A program made the translations under genes and the position numbers. The notes under the pieces were generated by a model. The model had not been told where the DNA came from. It made no database searches and saw only the letters and a program-made list of their open reading frames with translations. Shown piece after piece: positions 6,721-7,648 of a stretch of DNA of 7,648 nt; positions within the stretch are counted from its first letter, which is position 1; each line of letters begins with the position of its first letter. Source of the stretch: JBFGJY01 sp041576975 (GTDB taxonomy: Bacteria > Pseudomonadota > Gammaproteobacteria > UBA4575); the NCBI GenBank assembly GCA_041576975.1, contig JBFGJY010000088.1, forward strand, positions 1-7,648. The letters run 5' to 3'.

Positions 6721-7648
6721 CTAGTTACCCATGCAATAAGCAGCCGTCTCAGCAAAGACTCGCTTCATGCTGCGGTTATTCGCTTCAAAGCTATTGGCAA
6801 TGTTTTGCACAGCTTGTACATCAGCAGGTCCATTGGGACTGCGATGACAAACTTTTTCAAAAGCTTTTTTAACTTGGCATTCAGAGAATTGGCGATTTTG
6901 TGCAATCTCCATGCCCAAGCTCTTCGCCCCTAAACCGGAACCAGGTCCGTTCCAACCTACCCAGCCATTCGGACCCGCTCGCCAATAATTCACCCAAGAA
7001 TCACCCTTGGTTTCAAAACCGGTTCGAAATACTTGAGCGTCGCGTAGATATTTAGGTTGTACAACTCCATCTGTATAGACCAGTTGCAGCAACTCTTCAT
7101 CAAAATCGTAATAAGCAAATGCGCCTGCCAAGCCGTCTAAGCCGGCATGACAAGTAAGACAATCGTTCATAAATATTTTGCTATCTCCACCGGGTGAACG
7201 ATCAACGTCTTGGCGAACACGATCTGGCCATGCAGATTTATCGCGAAAAGCTTCCACATCCATACACATAAAGTTTAGACCTGCGAAGCGCACCGCTGCG
7301 CGATTGGTTCCCGCAATTAAATATGCTTCCGCAAAGCCTCGTGTGGTCATAATGCCTGCGGTTTGAGCGGTTCCAAGGCCAGTCAGAGCAGACTGATTCA
7401 TAGGAACAAGCATTGCAGGATCACTTAAATCTCTACGTCTGTTCTGTAAATCTACGTAGTGATCATTGTTATCAGAGGCATATGCTACATCTGTAGCTAC
7501 TGCCGAACCGACATACACCGTGTCTGCAGATAAAATTTGGTCAAAAGGAATATCATCTCGGACGAATCCCATTACTGTAGCGGTTGAATCGTTAAGATCT
7601 CGATACACCGACTGGTCTCTATTGGTCCAAGGTGTTGCCCAATCTTTA
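6721..7648 (-). CDS. Cytochrome-like protein with DUF1592/DUF1588/DUF1585-type segments, N-terminus outside the window
   Basis: The frame is open to the right edge; 308 residues are visible, starting after the true N-terminus. No start codon in the window is convincing, and the GTG at 7606-7608 is internal. Early residues contain WATPWTNRDQSVYRDL, then DDIPFDQILSADTVYVG (about 31-47), like the ELLDADYTFLN station of DUF1592. AGIMTTRGF (about 97-105) and FAGLNFMCMDV (about 121-131) echo the RAGLLT...LLC pattern of DUF1588. It then shows a haem motif, CLTCH (C163, C166, H167), followed by AGLDGLAGAFAYYDF, matching the CxxCHxxxDPLGFALExFD signature. The C-terminal 70 residues, with SECQVKKAFEKVCHR and NRSMKRVFAE, resemble DUF1585, with added cysteines. 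It stops 44 bases before the lipoprotein ATG and is the first visible gene of the operon. It is likely exported, but the signal lies outside the window. Substrate and partner are unknown. Confidence 0.8.
   Translation of the reverse strand, partial: KDWATPWTNRDQSVYRDLNDSTATVMGFVRDDIPFDQILSADTVYVGSAVATDVAYASDNNDHYVDLQNRRRDLSDPAMLVPMNQSALTGLGTAQTAGIMTTRGFAEAYLIAGTNRAAVRFAGLNFMCMDVEAFRDKSAWPDRVRQDVDRSPGGDSKIFMNDCLTCHAGLDGLAGAFAYYDFDEELLQLVYTDGVVQPKYLRDAQVFRTGFETKGDSWVNYWRAGPNGWVGWNGPGSGLGAKSLGMEIAQNRQFSECQVKKAFEKVCHRSPNGPADVQAVQNIANSFEANNRSMKRVFAETAAYCMGN

Noticed and set aside
7606..7608. GTG as start of the cytochrome-like gene
   Set aside because: The frame stays open through the window edge, and the 13 upstream residues (including WATPWTNRDQ) look like part of the protein, so the gene is simply cut by the window.

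Overview
The window looks like chromosomal DNA from a gammaproteobacterium, probably marine or otherwise aquatic. The basis is the 3' end of a transfer-messenger RNA (ssrA) at the left edge, which closely follows the gammaproteobacterial form through pseudoknot 4 and the tRNA-like domain. The overall base content is moderate to low in G+C. The lineage below class level is inference. Every protein gene I can support is on the minus strand and converges on ssrA, the only plus-strand gene.

Layout, left to right. (1) 1-138: 3' part of ssrA, followed by a compact hairpin terminator (142-171) that can serve both strands. (2) 202-429: a 75-residue orphan protein on the minus strand. (3) 430-780: an AT-rich gap with no gene, holding one small palindrome. 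(4) 781-2813: a pair of minus-strand genes 44 bases apart. The upstream gene encodes a methyltransferase with an N-terminal zinc ribbon, a carnosine N-methyltransferase (N2227)-like core and a PqqD-like C-terminal tail. The downstream gene encodes a small exported DUF2059 protein. This pair is clearly more AT-rich than the DNA to its right. (5) 2908-2940: a strong minus-strand terminator closing the next unit. (6) 2969-7648: a tight minus-strand operon of three exported proteins, whose first gene runs off the right edge.

The operon is the most interesting part. In transcription order it encodes: a CxxCH protein whose segments resemble the DUF1592/DUF1588/DUF1585 domains of planctomycete-type surface cytochromes; an outer-membrane-type lipoprotein that joins a Pro/Asp-rich tether, a mono-haem cytochrome-like domain, a LamG (concanavalin-A-like) domain and a Cys-rich C-terminal domain; and a twin-arginine-exported protein distantly resembling DUF1501. 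In planctomycetes and some proteobacteria, cytochrome/PSD-type proteins are commonly paired with a Tat-exported DUF1501 or DUF1552 partner, and LamG-type domains can be inserted into the cytochrome chain. This operon looks like a split, three-gene version of that theme: a surface or periplasmic redox assembly of unknown substrate. The family assignments rest on motif patterns read by eye, not on database searches. The function is unknown.
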